Shown: one piece after another, positions 1 through 8,392 of the stretch
How positions within the stretch are numbered: the stretch's first letter is position 1
How the letters are laid out: every line of letters begins with the position of its first letter
The notes under the pieces: model-generated
Seen by the model: the letters and a program-made list of their open reading frames with translations, nothing else
What the model was told of the DNA's origin: nothing
Database searches by the model: none
Made by a program: the position numbers and the translations under genes
Origin: Halieaceae bacterium
GTDB taxonomy: Bacteria > Pseudomonadota > Gammaproteobacteria > Pseudomonadales > Halieaceae
Direction: 5' to 3'
Assembly: GCA_009886815.1 (NCBI GenBank)
Contig: QXYP01000023.1
Coordinates: 1-19,456, forward strand
DNA length: 19,456 nt

Positions 1-24
1 TAGCCACTGTCGGTTTACGGTCAT
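1..24 (-). CDS. 5' end of a gene running off the left edge, probably MDR-family NADP-dependent oxidoreductase
   Basis: Only eight codons are inside the window, reading MTVNRQWL on the minus strand from an ATG at 24-22. A GGAG Shine-Dalgarno core (complement of 31-34) lies 6 nt upstream of the ATG, which is ideal spacing. The opening NRQWLL is, from memory, the usual start of zinc-independent medium-chain NADP oxidoreductases related to curcumin/dihydrocurcumin reductase CurA and to 2-alkenal reductases. The gene would follow the TetR gene in the same direction after a 179-nt gap. The start is well supported by its ribosome site. The product is inferred from eight residues only and could be wrong. 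Confidence 0.45.
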
Positions 25-203
25 AGCAGTCTCCGGGGGTTAAGTGGGAAAAAGGTGGGCAAGGTATTCACGCCCAGTCTAAAGCCGGTCTTAAAGTGGT
101 GGTAACTGTGGGCTGTCTCGGCGTGACTTCAACGGCCCTTGCAGAATGAGCGCAGTAATGTCGAGGTGCGTTAGCTCTGCAGTGAGATGCGCAGATCAAG
201 GAC

Positions 204-851
204 TTACTGACCGCGACGAATGCCCGCAAGAATGCGCCGGCCGTTGGTGACAAAAATGCGCTGGGAAGACAGGCTGTCGATAAATTCAAGCACGTCTTGG
301 GGTAGCACCTCTCCCTCCAGCGATGGACCCTGATCACTTTGGGATGCTCCCGAGAGCAATACCCCCAAGGTCAAGATGAGTTCACGGGCTTGTTCCGGTG
401 CCAGGCCAAGGGCGCTTTGTGTTTTGTCGGCAATACCCGCGAAGCAGGCTTGAAAGTGACGCTTGGCTTCTACCAGCAGTTCAACCGATATGTTGTGTTC
501 AATCACATGTTCAAGTCGCGTCAGTATGGGTATCAGTATGGGGTCGGCGATGGCGGTGTCATAGAACAGCTGGATAAAGTCGTCGCCGGCTATTGGCGAC
601 GCCAGCTTCACCTTCATCACCTCGCACCAGTCCTCGAGGGCCCGGGCGTACAGCGCCAGGATAATCGCCTCCTTGGTGGGGAAATACAGATACAGCGTGC
701 CTTTAACAATGCCCAGCCGAGTGGCCAGTTGGGTCATGGTAAACCCTTCATAGCCTGCGGCTTCAAAATAGGCCCGAGCCCCGTCGAGTATTTCTTGCCT
801 GCGAAACTGCTTTTGCGCGTCAGTAACCGCGCGACGTTTCAGTTCAGCCAT
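204..851 (-). CDS. TetR/AcrR family transcriptional regulator
   Basis: The product is a 215-aa protein of normal TetR length. The N-terminal DNA-binding domain spans about residues 15-62. The helix-turn-helix lies in TMTQLATRLGIVKGTLYLYF (about 39-57), followed by the KEAI stretch typical of the family. The rest is the variable ligand-binding and dimerisation domain, so the inducer cannot be read from it. The ATG is preceded by AGGAG at 6-nt spacing. The gene lies 74 nt downstream of the aldehyde dehydrogenase gene on the same strand, so the two are probably co-transcribed. The likeliest role is repression of that operon, and hence of itself, with relief by an aromatic or aldehyde-related ligand. 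That role is inferred from position. Confidence 0.93.
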   Translation of the reverse strand: MAELKRRAVTDAQKQFRRQEILDGARAYFEAAGYEGFTMTQLATRLGIVKGTLYLYFPTKEAIILALYARALEDWCEVMKVKLASPIAGDDFIQLFYDTAIADPILIPILTRLEHVIEHNISVELLVEAKRHFQACFAGIADKTQSALGLAPEQARELILTLGVLLSGASQSDQGPSLEGEVLPQDVLEFIDSLSSQRIFVTNGRRILAGIRRGQ

Positions 852-925
852 GGAGGGCTCCTGCTATTGGGGCCAGCGAACTGGCCCCAGTGACAACGAG
901 TGATAGCACCGGTAGAGGCAGCGGC

Positions 926-2386
926 TTAGCGCTTAACCTGAGCTTTAATCGCTTTTTCAGCGGCGTCGCCATAAGGGGGAAGGAAACCACCGAGCTTCGA
1001 AACATTAAAGGACAAGGTTTGCTTATACACCGACTTGGCGTGGCTGAAGGTCTTAAAGCCTTCAATGCCGTGGTAAGCCCCCATGCCGCTGGGGCCGACG
1101 CCGCCAAAGGGCAGGTCTTTCTGCAGCATGTGGAACATGACGTCGTTAACGCAGGCGCCCCCGGAGGTGGTGCGCTTGAGGAAGTTCTCTTCCTCGGCGG
1201 CATCAGTGCCAAAGTAATAAGCCGCCAAGGGGCGGGGGTGGCTGTTGATGTAGTCAATGGTGTCGTCAAAGCTGCGATACGTCACGATCGGCAAAATCGG
1301 GCCAAACATTTCTTCCTGCATACACTGGGCGTCATCTGTGGGGTTAATCACCATGGTCGGCGGAATCTTCATGCTCTTCGATGTCTCAAAGGACTCATCT
1401 GCCGGGTTTATGGGAATCACTTGCAGGCCCTGGCTTTCAGCGTCGGCAAGGTAGCCCGACAGTCGGTCGTGGTGGCGCTGGTTAATGACCGACGTGTACT
1501 GCGGGTTATCAAGGAGGGTGGGGTACATTTGCTCCACCACTGACTGCGTGATTTTAATGACTTCATCCAGAGACTCCTCGGGCACCATAAGGTAGTCGGG
1601 GGCAATACAGATCTGGCCGGCATTGAGACACTTGCCGCTCATAATTCGCTCGAGACTCAGCGCGAGGTCGGCGCTGCGAGAGATCACGGTAGGCGACTTG
1701 CCCCCTAGCTCTAGGGTCACAGGCACCAGGTTCTTCGCCGCAGCCGCCATAATGTGCTTGGCAATGCTCGTAGCGCCGGTGAAGATCATGTGGTCAAAAG
1801 GCAGCGATGAAAATGCCTGGCCCACATCGGGCCCGCCGGTAATCACGGTCACTTCATCGGGGTCAAAGGCTTCAGCAATAATTTCAGCCAGTAAGTTGGC
1901 GGTTTGTGGCGTGAATTCTGAAGGCTTAATCATGGCACGGTTGCCCGCCGCCAAAATGCTGGCCAGGGGTTCAAACACCATGGCAACGGGGAAGTTCCAG
2001 GGGGCGATAATGCCCACGACACCTTTGGGTTGATACTCAATCTTTGAGCGGCTGCCCAGTAGGCCCAGTGGAAACTTGCTGGGTCGTGATTCAGATTTCA
2101 TCCAGCGCTTGAGGTGCTTTTTGTTGTGCTTAATGCAATCGATAGACCCGGCGACGTCGGTCATCATATTGATCTGTCGAGGGCGGCAAACGAAGTCAGC
2201 GTTCATGGCTTCACTAATACGCTCGGCGTGACGCACCAAAATATCGAGAGCACGATCGAGTCGATCCATGCGCACCTCGGCACTGACAGCGCCCTCGGCG
2301 AGATAGCTCTGTTTCTGGCTGTTCAGAGTGGCGTTGAGTTGTGTCAGTACATCAGCGGTGGTGAGTTGGGGTTCAGATGCAGTCAT
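926..2386 (-). CDS. calB: Coniferyl aldehyde dehydrogenase-type NAD(P)-dependent aldehyde dehydrogenase
   Basis: The product is a 486-aa cytoplasmic aldehyde dehydrogenase of the class-3-like branch that includes coniferyl aldehyde dehydrogenase CalB. It would oxidise an aldehyde to its acid with NAD(P)+. Visible residues are Asn131 in the PWNFP motif, the general base Glu226 in LELGGKSP, and the nucleophile Cys260 in NAGQICIAPDY, a motif typical of this subgroup. The C-terminal LPFGGVGPSGMGAYHG is the usual family ending. Length matches CalB (about 480 aa). The ATG has a GAGG ribosome site about 8 nt upstream. The TetR gene follows after 74 nt. The real substrate may be any medium- or long-chain or aromatic aldehyde, because CalB-like annotations in non-lignin degraders are often generic. 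Confidence 0.9.
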   Translation of the reverse strand: MTASEPQLTTADVLTQLNATLNSQKQSYLAEGAVSAEVRMDRLDRALDILVRHAERISEAMNADFVCRPRQINMMTDVAGSIDCIKHNKKHLKRWMKSESRPSKFPLGLLGSRSKIEYQPKGVVGIIAPWNFPVAMVFEPLASILAAGNRAMIKPSEFTPQTANLLAEIIAEAFDPDEVTVITGGPDVGQAFSSLPFDHMIFTGATSIAKHIMAAAAKNLVPVTLELGGKSPTVISRSADLALSLERIMSGKCLNAGQICIAPDYLMVPEESLDEVIKITQSVVEQMYPTLLDNPQYTSVINQRHHDRLSGYLADAESQGLQVIPINPADESFETSKSMKIPPTMVINPTDDAQCMQEEMFGPILPIVTYRSFDDTIDYINSHPRPLAAYYFGTDAAEEENFLKRTTSGGACVNDVMFHMLQKDLPFGGVGPSGMGAYHGIEGFKTFSHAKSVYKQTLSFNVSKLGGFLPPYGDAAEKAIKAQVKR

Positions 2387-2414
2387 GGCGTTGCCCTCTT
2401 TTAAGAATGTGGCG

Positions 2415-2430
2415 CTGTTAAATTGTACAG
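2415..2430 (-). promoter_or_regulatory. Candidate promoter -10 and imperfect operator upstream of the aldehyde dehydrogenase
   Basis: On the minus strand TACAAT (2427-2422) matches five of six bases of the -10 consensus and lies about 35 nt before the aldehyde dehydrogenase ATG. No good -35 was found at the right distance. The box sits inside the imperfect inverted repeat CTGT-N8-ACAG (2415-2430), a plausible but weak binding site for the TetR protein encoded downstream. Confidence 0.25.
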
Positions 2431-2538
2431 GCCGTAGAGATTAAATGTCCCTCAGTCATTTGTAAAACCCTAGGCGATGACAAAGGTCAGCCATGGCCTA
2501 CTTGGGTAGACCATGACATTGTTCGCGGTGTCGGGCTT

Positions 2539-4359
2539 TTAGGAGCCGGCTTGTTGCGCGATCCAGTTTTCCACCTGCTCACGCAGCAGGGCCAGGGGCA
2601 TCGCGCCATTCATGAGCACCAGCTCATGAAACTCTCGCACGTCAAAACGGTCACCCAACTGGGCCTCGGCTTCGGCACGCAAATCGAGCAGGGCCATCTG
2701 CCCGGTTTTGTAAGCGGTTGCCTGGCCCGGTATCACCACATAGCGTTCAATCTCGCGGGTGACCTCGTCTTCGGTCATGCCCGTATTGGTCACCATGTAC
2801 TCAATGGCTTTTTCACGGCTCCAGCGTTTGGCGTGCAGGCCGGTATCTACAACCAACCGCACGGCACGAAACATCTCGGCCTGAAGGCGTCCCAAATCAC
2901 CGAGGGGGTCATCGTCATATAGGCCCATATCGGTTTTGGCAATGCGTTCCGAATACAGTGCCCAGCCTTCTGCAAACGCCGTAAAGGGTGACAGCTTGCG
3001 CAGCATGGGCACGTCTTCAATCAGTTGTGCCGCAGATATTTGAAAGTGGTGACCCGGAGAGCCCTCGTGAATCATTAGGGTGGGCAGCTTCCAGCGCGGG
3101 TTGTCAGCGGTATCTTTCAGGTTGATATAAAACCGGCCTGGCCGTGAACCATCGAGAGCTGGCCCACTGTAATAGCCACCGGGTGAGGCGTCCTCTCTTT
3201 CAGGAGCCACTCTAATAATGTCCAGGGGCTGGGGCGGAATGGTAATAAAAAACTGGTCAGCCTGGGCCAATACCTTGGCATCGAAGGCCTTTAGGTACGC
3301 GATCATCTCCTCGCGACCTTCGTCGGTATTAGGAAACTGTTGGCTGGGGTCCTCCATAACCACCTGCACGCGCTCGCCCAGAGCACCCTCGGGCACGCCT
3401 TGGGCATCCATAATGGCGTGCATTTCAATAGCAATGCGGGCCACCTCGGCGAGCCCGGTATTGTGAATCTCTTCGGGACTGTAATCGGTAGAGGTACTCG
3501 AAAGCAGTCGGTCTTTATAAATGGCTTCGCCGTCGGGCAAACGCCAAACCCCGGCATCGTGATTAGCCGTTAGGGCCATGTCTTCAAAGAGGGCAATAAT
3601 GCCCTCGTAGCCTGGAATCACAGCTTCGCTCACAACCGCTTCGGCCGCGGCCTGAAGCTGGGCTCGGCTGTCGTCATCAAGTTCCTCTACTGAGGCTAAG
3701 CGCTCGGGTAAAGAGGTGATAAGAATATTTTCCGAGACGCCGCCCGCGACGAATTTACGCATACCAACCAGAGCACTTTCGATAATAAAGTCGGGGGGTA
3801 CCACGCCATGGTCACGGTCATCGATCACGCGCTCGCGACTTTCGCGCAGTACACGGCCAAACTCTTTCAGGCGCGCTACATAACGCTCGGCGCTGCGCTG
3901 GTCGATAATGGCGTGGGTGTCGGTGAGAAATTCGGGCAGGTTTACGGTAACGCCGCTCAGCTGGTTAATGCGGTAACCACTGTATTCTCGCTCCGATTGC
4001 CGCAGTATATCGTCGAAGAACCAGGCAGCGATTTGCCAGCTCAGCAGCTCCTGTCCCTCAAGGCCTTCGGGTCCATAGGCATCAAGCCCTGCTCGAGCCT
4101 GCCTCAGGGTCTCGAGAGATTCATCCTCACCGGCCTGCGTGTAGTCACTCAATTTGCCACTGTGGAAATCAAGAAAGGTGTTATCGATAAGGCCAATGCT
4201 GGTGAGTAACTCCGGGGAATCAGTAGCCAGTTGCAGCGATACTTTGTTGACGTAGTTGTTAACGCCCACGGGGGTAATCCAGAACCAGAAGGCAGCGCCT
4301 GTGGTAACAGTGATAACCAGTAACAGGGCGCCAATGGCAATTCGCTTAAAAATGCGCAT
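2539..4359 (-). CDS. DUF885 family membrane-anchored metallopeptidase-like protein
   Basis: The frame is open up to 4497, but I start it at the ATG at 4359. That start puts an N-terminal Arg/Lys followed by a hydrophobic segment (about residues 7-27) at the very beginning, as a signal anchor. The upstream extension is Arg-rich and crosses a tandem repeat, so it is probably not translated. The resulting 606-aa protein has the DUF885 hallmarks: HEGSPGHH at 431-438 and EGWALYSE at 464-471, resembling the HExxH plus downstream Glu zinc site of gluzincin peptidases. No lipobox Cys is present, so it is likely periplasmic and tethered to the inner membrane. DUF885 proteins are presumed peptidases without a settled substrate. 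The next gene upstream is a proline iminopeptidase, which hints at peptide use, but a 281-nt gap separates them. Confidence 0.9.
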   Translation of the reverse strand: MRIFKRIAIGALLLVITVTTGAAFWFWITPVGVNNYVNKVSLQLATDSPELLTSIGLIDNTFLDFHSGKLSDYTQAGEDESLETLRQARAGLDAYGPEGLEGQELLSWQIAAWFFDDILRQSEREYSGYRINQLSGVTVNLPEFLTDTHAIIDQRSAERYVARLKEFGRVLRESRERVIDDRDHGVVPPDFIIESALVGMRKFVAGGVSENILITSLPERLASVEELDDDSRAQLQAAAEAVVSEAVIPGYEGIIALFEDMALTANHDAGVWRLPDGEAIYKDRLLSSTSTDYSPEEIHNTGLAEVARIAIEMHAIMDAQGVPEGALGERVQVVMEDPSQQFPNTDEGREEMIAYLKAFDAKVLAQADQFFITIPPQPLDIIRVAPEREDASPGGYYSGPALDGSRPGRFYINLKDTADNPRWKLPTLMIHEGSPGHHFQISAAQLIEDVPMLRKLSPFTAFAEGWALYSERIAKTDMGLYDDDPLGDLGRLQAEMFRAVRLVVDTGLHAKRWSREKAIEYMVTNTGMTEDEVTREIERYVVIPGQATAYKTGQMALLDLRAEAEAQLGDRFDVREFHELVLMNGAMPLALLREQVENWIAQQAGS

Positions 4360-4462
4360 ATTCGGACTCAATTTGAAAAAAGAGAGAATACCACAGTGCT
4401 TTATTTGAAGGGCCCTAGAGTCAGCCATGCGCGAGATTGCTGAGTATTCGCAGTTGCTGGGG

Positions 4463-4486
4463 CGGCGCCTATGTCGGCGCCTATGT
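4463..4486. repeat. Perfect tandem duplication of a 12-bp unit
   Basis: The unit CGGCGCCTATGT occurs twice head to tail (4463-4474 and 4475-4486) in the intergenic region upstream of the DUF885 gene, about 105 nt before its chosen start. Each copy contains the palindrome GGCGCC. It could be a replication-slippage duplication or a paired protein-binding site. Confidence 0.85.
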
Positions 4487-4640
4487 ATATGCTGCACGAA
4501 TAGGCCGCGCCAAGGTGGCAGCTCATGAGAAGCCGGTGTGTCGTTGTAAATACGGGTCTAAAAGCTAAAAGTGAGCTCAGCCCTGCCGCAAGTAAAGGGC
4601 CGGGGCTGGTTGAGAGAAGCTCTGGACCACCGCGTTGGGT

Positions 4641-5585
4641 TTAGGCAGCAAATCCGTCAGTTGCCGCCACCAGGGCTTGGGTATTGGCGGGGTCGAAGGC
4701 CGAATGCCCAGCATTGGGTATGAGATTAAACTCGGCTTCGGGCCAGGCGTTGTGCAAATCCCAGGCGGTTACGGGGGGGCACACAACGTCGTAACGCCCC
4801 TGCACAATCACCGTGGGTATGTGGCGTATGCGATCGATATTTTCCAGCAGCTCATTGGGGGAGTCGAAGAAACCGTCGTTAATAAAGTAGTGACACTCAA
4901 TGCGGGCCATGGCGAGGGCCGCATCGGGAGCATCAAGCTTCTCCATGAAGTCCTGATTTTGAATCAGAAAGCTTGCCGAAGCTTCCCATACCGACCAGGC
5001 TCGGGCCGCGGCTAGGCGTGTCGCCTCATCGTCGCTGGTTAGGCGTTTATGGAAGGCTTGCAGCAAATTGCCGCGTTCAGCTTCGGGGATCGGTGCCAAA
5101 TAATTTTGCCAGGTGTCGGGGTACAGCGCGCTGGCACCCTCTTGATAAAACCAGTGAATCTCTTGCGGACGTAATAGAAAAATACCGCGCAGGACCAGCT
5201 CGGTGACGGCTTCTGGATGCGTTTGTGCATAGGCGAGGGCGAGGGTGCTTCCCCATGATCCGCCAAATACTAGCCATTGCTTAATATTCAGGGATTCCCG
5301 TAGCCGCTCTATGTCGGACACCAAATGCCAAGTCGTGTTGGCCTCTAGTGAGGCATGGGGACGTGACCGACCGCAGCCCCGCTGGTCAAACACGATAATT
5401 CGATACCGCTCGGGATCAAAAAATTGCCGACCTTCGGGCGATGACCCGCCTCCCGGACCGCCGTGTACGAAGACGCAGGGCTTGCCATCGGGGTTGCCCG
5501 ACTCCTCAAAATAGATTTCATGGCCGTCGCCCACGTCTAGCCAACCGTGATGTCGCGGTTCTATTGGGGGATAGAGAAACTCCAT
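4641..5585 (-). CDS. pip: Proline iminopeptidase (peptidase family S33)
   Basis: The product is a 314-aa alpha/beta-hydrolase of standard length for bacterial prolyl aminopeptidase, which removes N-terminal proline from peptides in the cytoplasm. The oxyanion-hole motif HGGPGGG is at 41-47, and DQRGCGRS at about 67-74 is typical of S33. The catalytic triad can be placed as Ser110 in GGSWGS, Asp266 in GRYDVVCP and His294 in AGHSA. No signal peptide is present. The ATG has AGGA at 6-nt spacing. It probably has its own promoter in the 251-nt gap upstream (5627-5653). S33 members with other amide or ester substrates exist, but the motif set here is the classic Pip one. Confidence 0.95.
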   Translation of the reverse strand: MEFLYPPIEPRHHGWLDVGDGHEIYFEESGNPDGKPCVFVHGGPGGGSSPEGRQFFDPERYRIIVFDQRGCGRSRPHASLEANTTWHLVSDIERLRESLNIKQWLVFGGSWGSTLALAYAQTHPEAVTELVLRGIFLLRPQEIHWFYQEGASALYPDTWQNYLAPIPEAERGNLLQAFHKRLTSDDEATRLAAARAWSVWEASASFLIQNQDFMEKLDAPDAALAMARIECHYFINDGFFDSPNELLENIDRIRHIPTVIVQGRYDVVCPPVTAWDLHNAWPEAEFNLIPNAGHSAFDPANTQALVAATDGFAA

Positions 5586-5626
5586 GATGAATCCTTGAAT
5601 TTTGTGCGGCTGATTGGCGTCGCGTA

Positions 5627-5653
5627 AGTATAAACGGGTTATCCCGTGGTCAG
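5627..5653 (-). promoter_or_regulatory. Candidate promoter with operator-like palindrome, upstream of pip
   Basis: On the minus strand TATACT (5632-5627) is a five-of-six match to the -10 box. A weak -35, CTGACC (5653-5648), lies 15 nt upstream. The spacer is almost entirely occupied by the perfect inverted repeat ACGGG-ATAA-CCCGT (5647-5634). A palindrome between the two promoter boxes is a typical repressor site. The 15-nt spacer is shorter than optimal, so the promoter call is tentative. Confidence 0.35.
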
Positions 5654-5836
5654 TTTAATCTGCACAAGTTTGTGCGTCGGCAACAGGCTAAAGTGCCACC
5701 TTCGCAATCGAGCCTTGCAGGTTGCATTGGTACCCGCGCAGGCTGTGCCACTAGCAAAGGTTTTTGCCTACAACAGTTGCGTTACTTTTGGCCTCGACGA
5801 TTGTTTGTATCGCTGGGTGCTTTCAAGGCTGCCGTT

Positions 5837-7738
5837 TTAACCTTTAGCCACTGCTGCTGTCTGATTGGGCAATTCACTAATGGCCCGGTAGGCTTCATCA
5901 ATGGCGACATGGGTATAGGCCGACGCCCCCGCATCGGAGTTGGCAATGGCAATAGCGCCAAAGGGCTGCCTAGCGATTTCATGGGGGGCCTCTCCCTCCG
6001 CCCAATCAGGATCCCACAAATCCATATACTCATAGGCGTAGCCGTGGGGCCAACGGTTGACGGTAATGGCCAATATGTCTTCATTAACGTCAAAGCCTTC
6101 GGGGCCTAACAGGTCATTGAGGACGGTGCGCACTTCCCGCTCAAAATCTTCAAAGGACAAATCGAGCAGCTTCTGCCGCGATGCACGCAACTGGCTCTTG
6201 AGATCAATGGCGTTGTCGGGGGGCGATACAGAACCCCAAAATACCAGTGATACTGGCCCAGAATCGTCCGCGTCGTGTTCGTAGCCGCCATTATTAATGC
6301 CCTTAAATAAGAACAAGCGTGCATGGAGGCGACCGGGGCAATCAATACCATCAACGCCCAGTTTGTCGAGGGCATTGGTATTGCGAATCAGTACGTTGGT
6401 GAGTATCAGCGGTATTTTCACCTGATACTTGAGCGCGTCTTTTTGCTGTTCAGATAGCGACGGGCACAGATGGGGAATCACGCTGTGGTAACAGGCAAGG
6501 ACGGCATGTTTTGTTGCGACTCTCTTGAGAAGCCCCCCCTCGGCATAAGTGACGCTTGCCCCCGTCTCGGTATTTTCTGCGTTGACGACGGTGGCATTGA
6601 GGCGCAGCCGCACCGGCTGCTCGGGTTCATCAAGGGCGCCGTAGTTAAATTTGGCGAGTGCCACGTTGTCCGGGGTAACGTTCGGTGCAACGTGGGGCAG
6701 CAGGCCCGCCACCATGAGGCGTACCAAGCTGGCATTGCCGTCGGGCCACAGCGCGGCGGGATAATCACGGCCTTCGTAAGACCAGTCTTTACCGAGTAAA
6801 TGCAGGCCGGGGTTTTCCTCCCAAAGCGCATCGTTGGCAGACAGTGCGCGCATCTCAATACCCCAGGAGCCGTGCACTTTTTTATCGAACAGCTGTACGG
6901 CGTCTTCGGTAAGGCCACCATACTGTCGTAAAAAGTCAGGATAGCTAATGCTAGACAGTAGCGCGTCGGTCTCAGATTCGCTGAGCTCCGACAGCAGGTT
7001 GTCGCGGCGGCCATAAAAGGCCTTGAGCGATTCCCGGCCGGCTTCAGAAATGGGGATTTGGTCAATCACCTCGGGCGTCAGCTGTTCGTTGAGATCGAGG
7101 TTGGACACGAGACGATTAACGCCATAAGTGTCTTCGTCAAACCACATGGCCGGGCTATTGGGGGCGTCATGACCGTAGGTAAAGTCCATATTTTTACGCA
7201 TGGCTTTTACATCAACACCAAACGCATCCATAAACCCTTTTACGGTGTCACTAAATTGCCACCACTCAAGGTTGTGGGTGCCTCCCAGTGACAGCACCAT
7301 GCTGCCGCCTTGGTGAAACTCATTGCGTTTGGCATGCCCGCCAAAGTCATCGTGGTTGTCTAGCAGTAAAATACGGGCATCTTTGCCAAAGCGCTCTTGA
7401 TAGTAGTGCGCGGCCGCAAGGCCCGAGATGCCAGCACCCACCACCACAAGGTCGAATTCCTCTTCGGTTTCTATGGGGTTATCAAAGCGTGCACCCTGTC
7501 TCGCCAGAGCATGGGCCACCTCATAGGCCCCGTTATGAGAGCCTCGCATCCCCGTTTTGGTCGGCGGGTAATAACCGTCAGTTGAAAGTGCTGAGGCTGT
7601 GTTTTCTGCCGCCGTTGTGGTGACACTAATAGCACCCGAGGTGACAGCGCCCAGCACTGCTAGGCTGCTGCCCTGAACGAAATCCCTGCGTGTAATGGCG
7701 CGATGCATGCCCAACTGCTTATCGGTCTTCCGTGTCAC
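5837..7738 (-). CDS. Tat-exported FAD-dependent oxidoreductase, spermidine dehydrogenase-like
   Basis: The product is a 633-aa flavoprotein starting at a GTG (7738-7736), supported by a GAGG site 8 nt upstream. The next internal ATG (residue 11) has no such site. The twin-arginine signal ITRRDFVQGSSLAVLGA (Arg17-Arg18) indicates folded export to the periplasm. The FAD-binding Rossmann motif is DLVVVGAGISGLAAA (GAGISG at 101-106), followed by LLLDNHDDFGGHAKRNEF. A C-terminal flavin-contacting stretch, FGAIAIANSDAGA, ends the fold. From memory this arrangement and length match the family of Pseudomonas SpdH, which cleaves spermidine to 1,3-diaminopropane and 4-aminobutanal. Many homologues are annotated only as FAD/NAD(P)-binding proteins, so the amine substrate is uncertain. 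The gene is 79 nt downstream of the small secreted protein gene. Confidence 0.85.
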   Translation of the reverse strand: MTRKTDKQLGMHRAITRRDFVQGSSLAVLGAVTSGAISVTTTAAENTASALSTDGYYPPTKTGMRGSHNGAYEVAHALARQGARFDNPIETEEEFDLVVVGAGISGLAAAHYYQERFGKDARILLLDNHDDFGGHAKRNEFHQGGSMVLSLGGTHNLEWWQFSDTVKGFMDAFGVDVKAMRKNMDFTYGHDAPNSPAMWFDEDTYGVNRLVSNLDLNEQLTPEVIDQIPISEAGRESLKAFYGRRDNLLSELSESETDALLSSISYPDFLRQYGGLTEDAVQLFDKKVHGSWGIEMRALSANDALWEENPGLHLLGKDWSYEGRDYPAALWPDGNASLVRLMVAGLLPHVAPNVTPDNVALAKFNYGALDEPEQPVRLRLNATVVNAENTETGASVTYAEGGLLKRVATKHAVLACYHSVIPHLCPSLSEQQKDALKYQVKIPLILTNVLIRNTNALDKLGVDGIDCPGRLHARLFLFKGINNGGYEHDADDSGPVSLVFWGSVSPPDNAIDLKSQLRASRQKLLDLSFEDFEREVRTVLNDLLGPEGFDVNEDILAITVNRWPHGYAYEYMDLWDPDWAEGEAPHEIARQPFGAIAIANSDAGASAYTHVAIDEAYRAISELPNQTAAVAKG

Positions 7739-7817
7739 TGGTCGATCCTCGTTTTAATCAGGTTTTAAAAAGTAGTCACTTCGATCGTAAAGGTCTCGCT
7801 GTTTTTCTGCTGCTAAA

Positions 7818-8270
7818 TTAGGAGCAGGGCGTGTCGGCGTAATGGGTGATTTTCCATTCGCCGTTGATCGCATCCACCAAATACCAGCCGCAGCTTGTTT
7901 CGGTAACATCACCTGCGTAGTAGTCGGTCCAAACCGTCATCACGCCAGAAGTTGTGGCGTTGATCGTTGTTGCGGTCATGTCGGTTAGCTCGGCTCGAAC
8001 CCAGCCTTCTTCCCGCCAGCTGTCCATGGGGGCTGTAAGCCATTCCCGGCTGGGCGTGGTGCTGAGCGAGCCGTCCGAGCCATGAGTCACGATCTCGCTA
8101 TGGTAGTGCGTCAAAATCGCTTCAATATCTTGATAGGGGGTGTCTGCCCATAAGGGACCGTAAGAATTCTTAAACCAAGCTCCCGCGGTCTGGTCGCTAT
8201 TAGCGCTGGCAATTAGCGGGGAGACCAGTACTACGCCGGTCAGTAATAAGGTGTGAAAGATATTTCTCAT
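7818..8270 (-). CDS. Small secreted NTF2/SnoaL-like protein
   Basis: The 150-aa product has an N-terminal signal peptide (about residues 1-23, hydrophobic core TLLLTGVVLVSPLIA, probable cleavage after ASA). The mature part has the cone-fold pattern of NTF2-like/SnoaL/DUF4440 proteins: a helical start with a DIEAILTHYHSEIVTHG segment, and beta strands ending GWYLVDAINGEWKITHY. The only two mature cysteines (CGWYL and the C-terminal PCS) could form a disulfide in the periplasm. The fold often serves as a small-ligand binding or isomerase pocket, but no catalytic residues can be assigned. It sits between the 3-HIBADH-family gene and the Tat flavoprotein on the same strand, with gaps of 122 and 79 nt. 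It could therefore assist the flavoprotein in the periplasm, which is speculative. Confidence 0.82.
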   Translation of the reverse strand: MRNIFHTLLLTGVVLVSPLIASANSDQTAGAWFKNSYGPLWADTPYQDIEAILTHYHSEIVTHGSDGSLSTTPSREWLTAPMDSWREEGWVRAELTDMTATTINATTSGVMTVWTDYYAGDVTETSCGWYLVDAINGEWKITHYADTPCS

Positions 8271-8392
8271 GGGGTCATAGATCCTAAGTCAGAGATAGAG
8301 GTGCCGTATCTGTTGGGCCTACCTTAACAAACTCGCTGATTTGCGTACTCGCGCTTATAGGGTAGGAATAGCCCATAGGTGGCGAGGTGCCT

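Noticed and set aside
68-337. 89-codon minus-strand frame overlapping the end of the TetR gene
   Set aside because: Cys/Arg/Pro-rich low-quality translation, overlaps the TetR coding region, and no ribosome site supports it.
890-1543. 217-codon open frame on the plus strand
   Set aside because: It lies wholly opposite the well-supported aldehyde dehydrogenase gene, has no recognisable domain, and is explained by codon bias of the true frame.
4360-4497. 46-residue N-terminal extension of the DUF885 protein
   Set aside because: Arg-rich and not signal-like, encoded partly by the tandem repeat, and it would bury the membrane anchor that begins at the ATG at 4359.
6478-7065. 195-codon minus-strand frame inside the flavoprotein gene
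   Set aside because: Same strand, shifted frame, fully inside a gene with clear FAD motifs; the translation has no family features.
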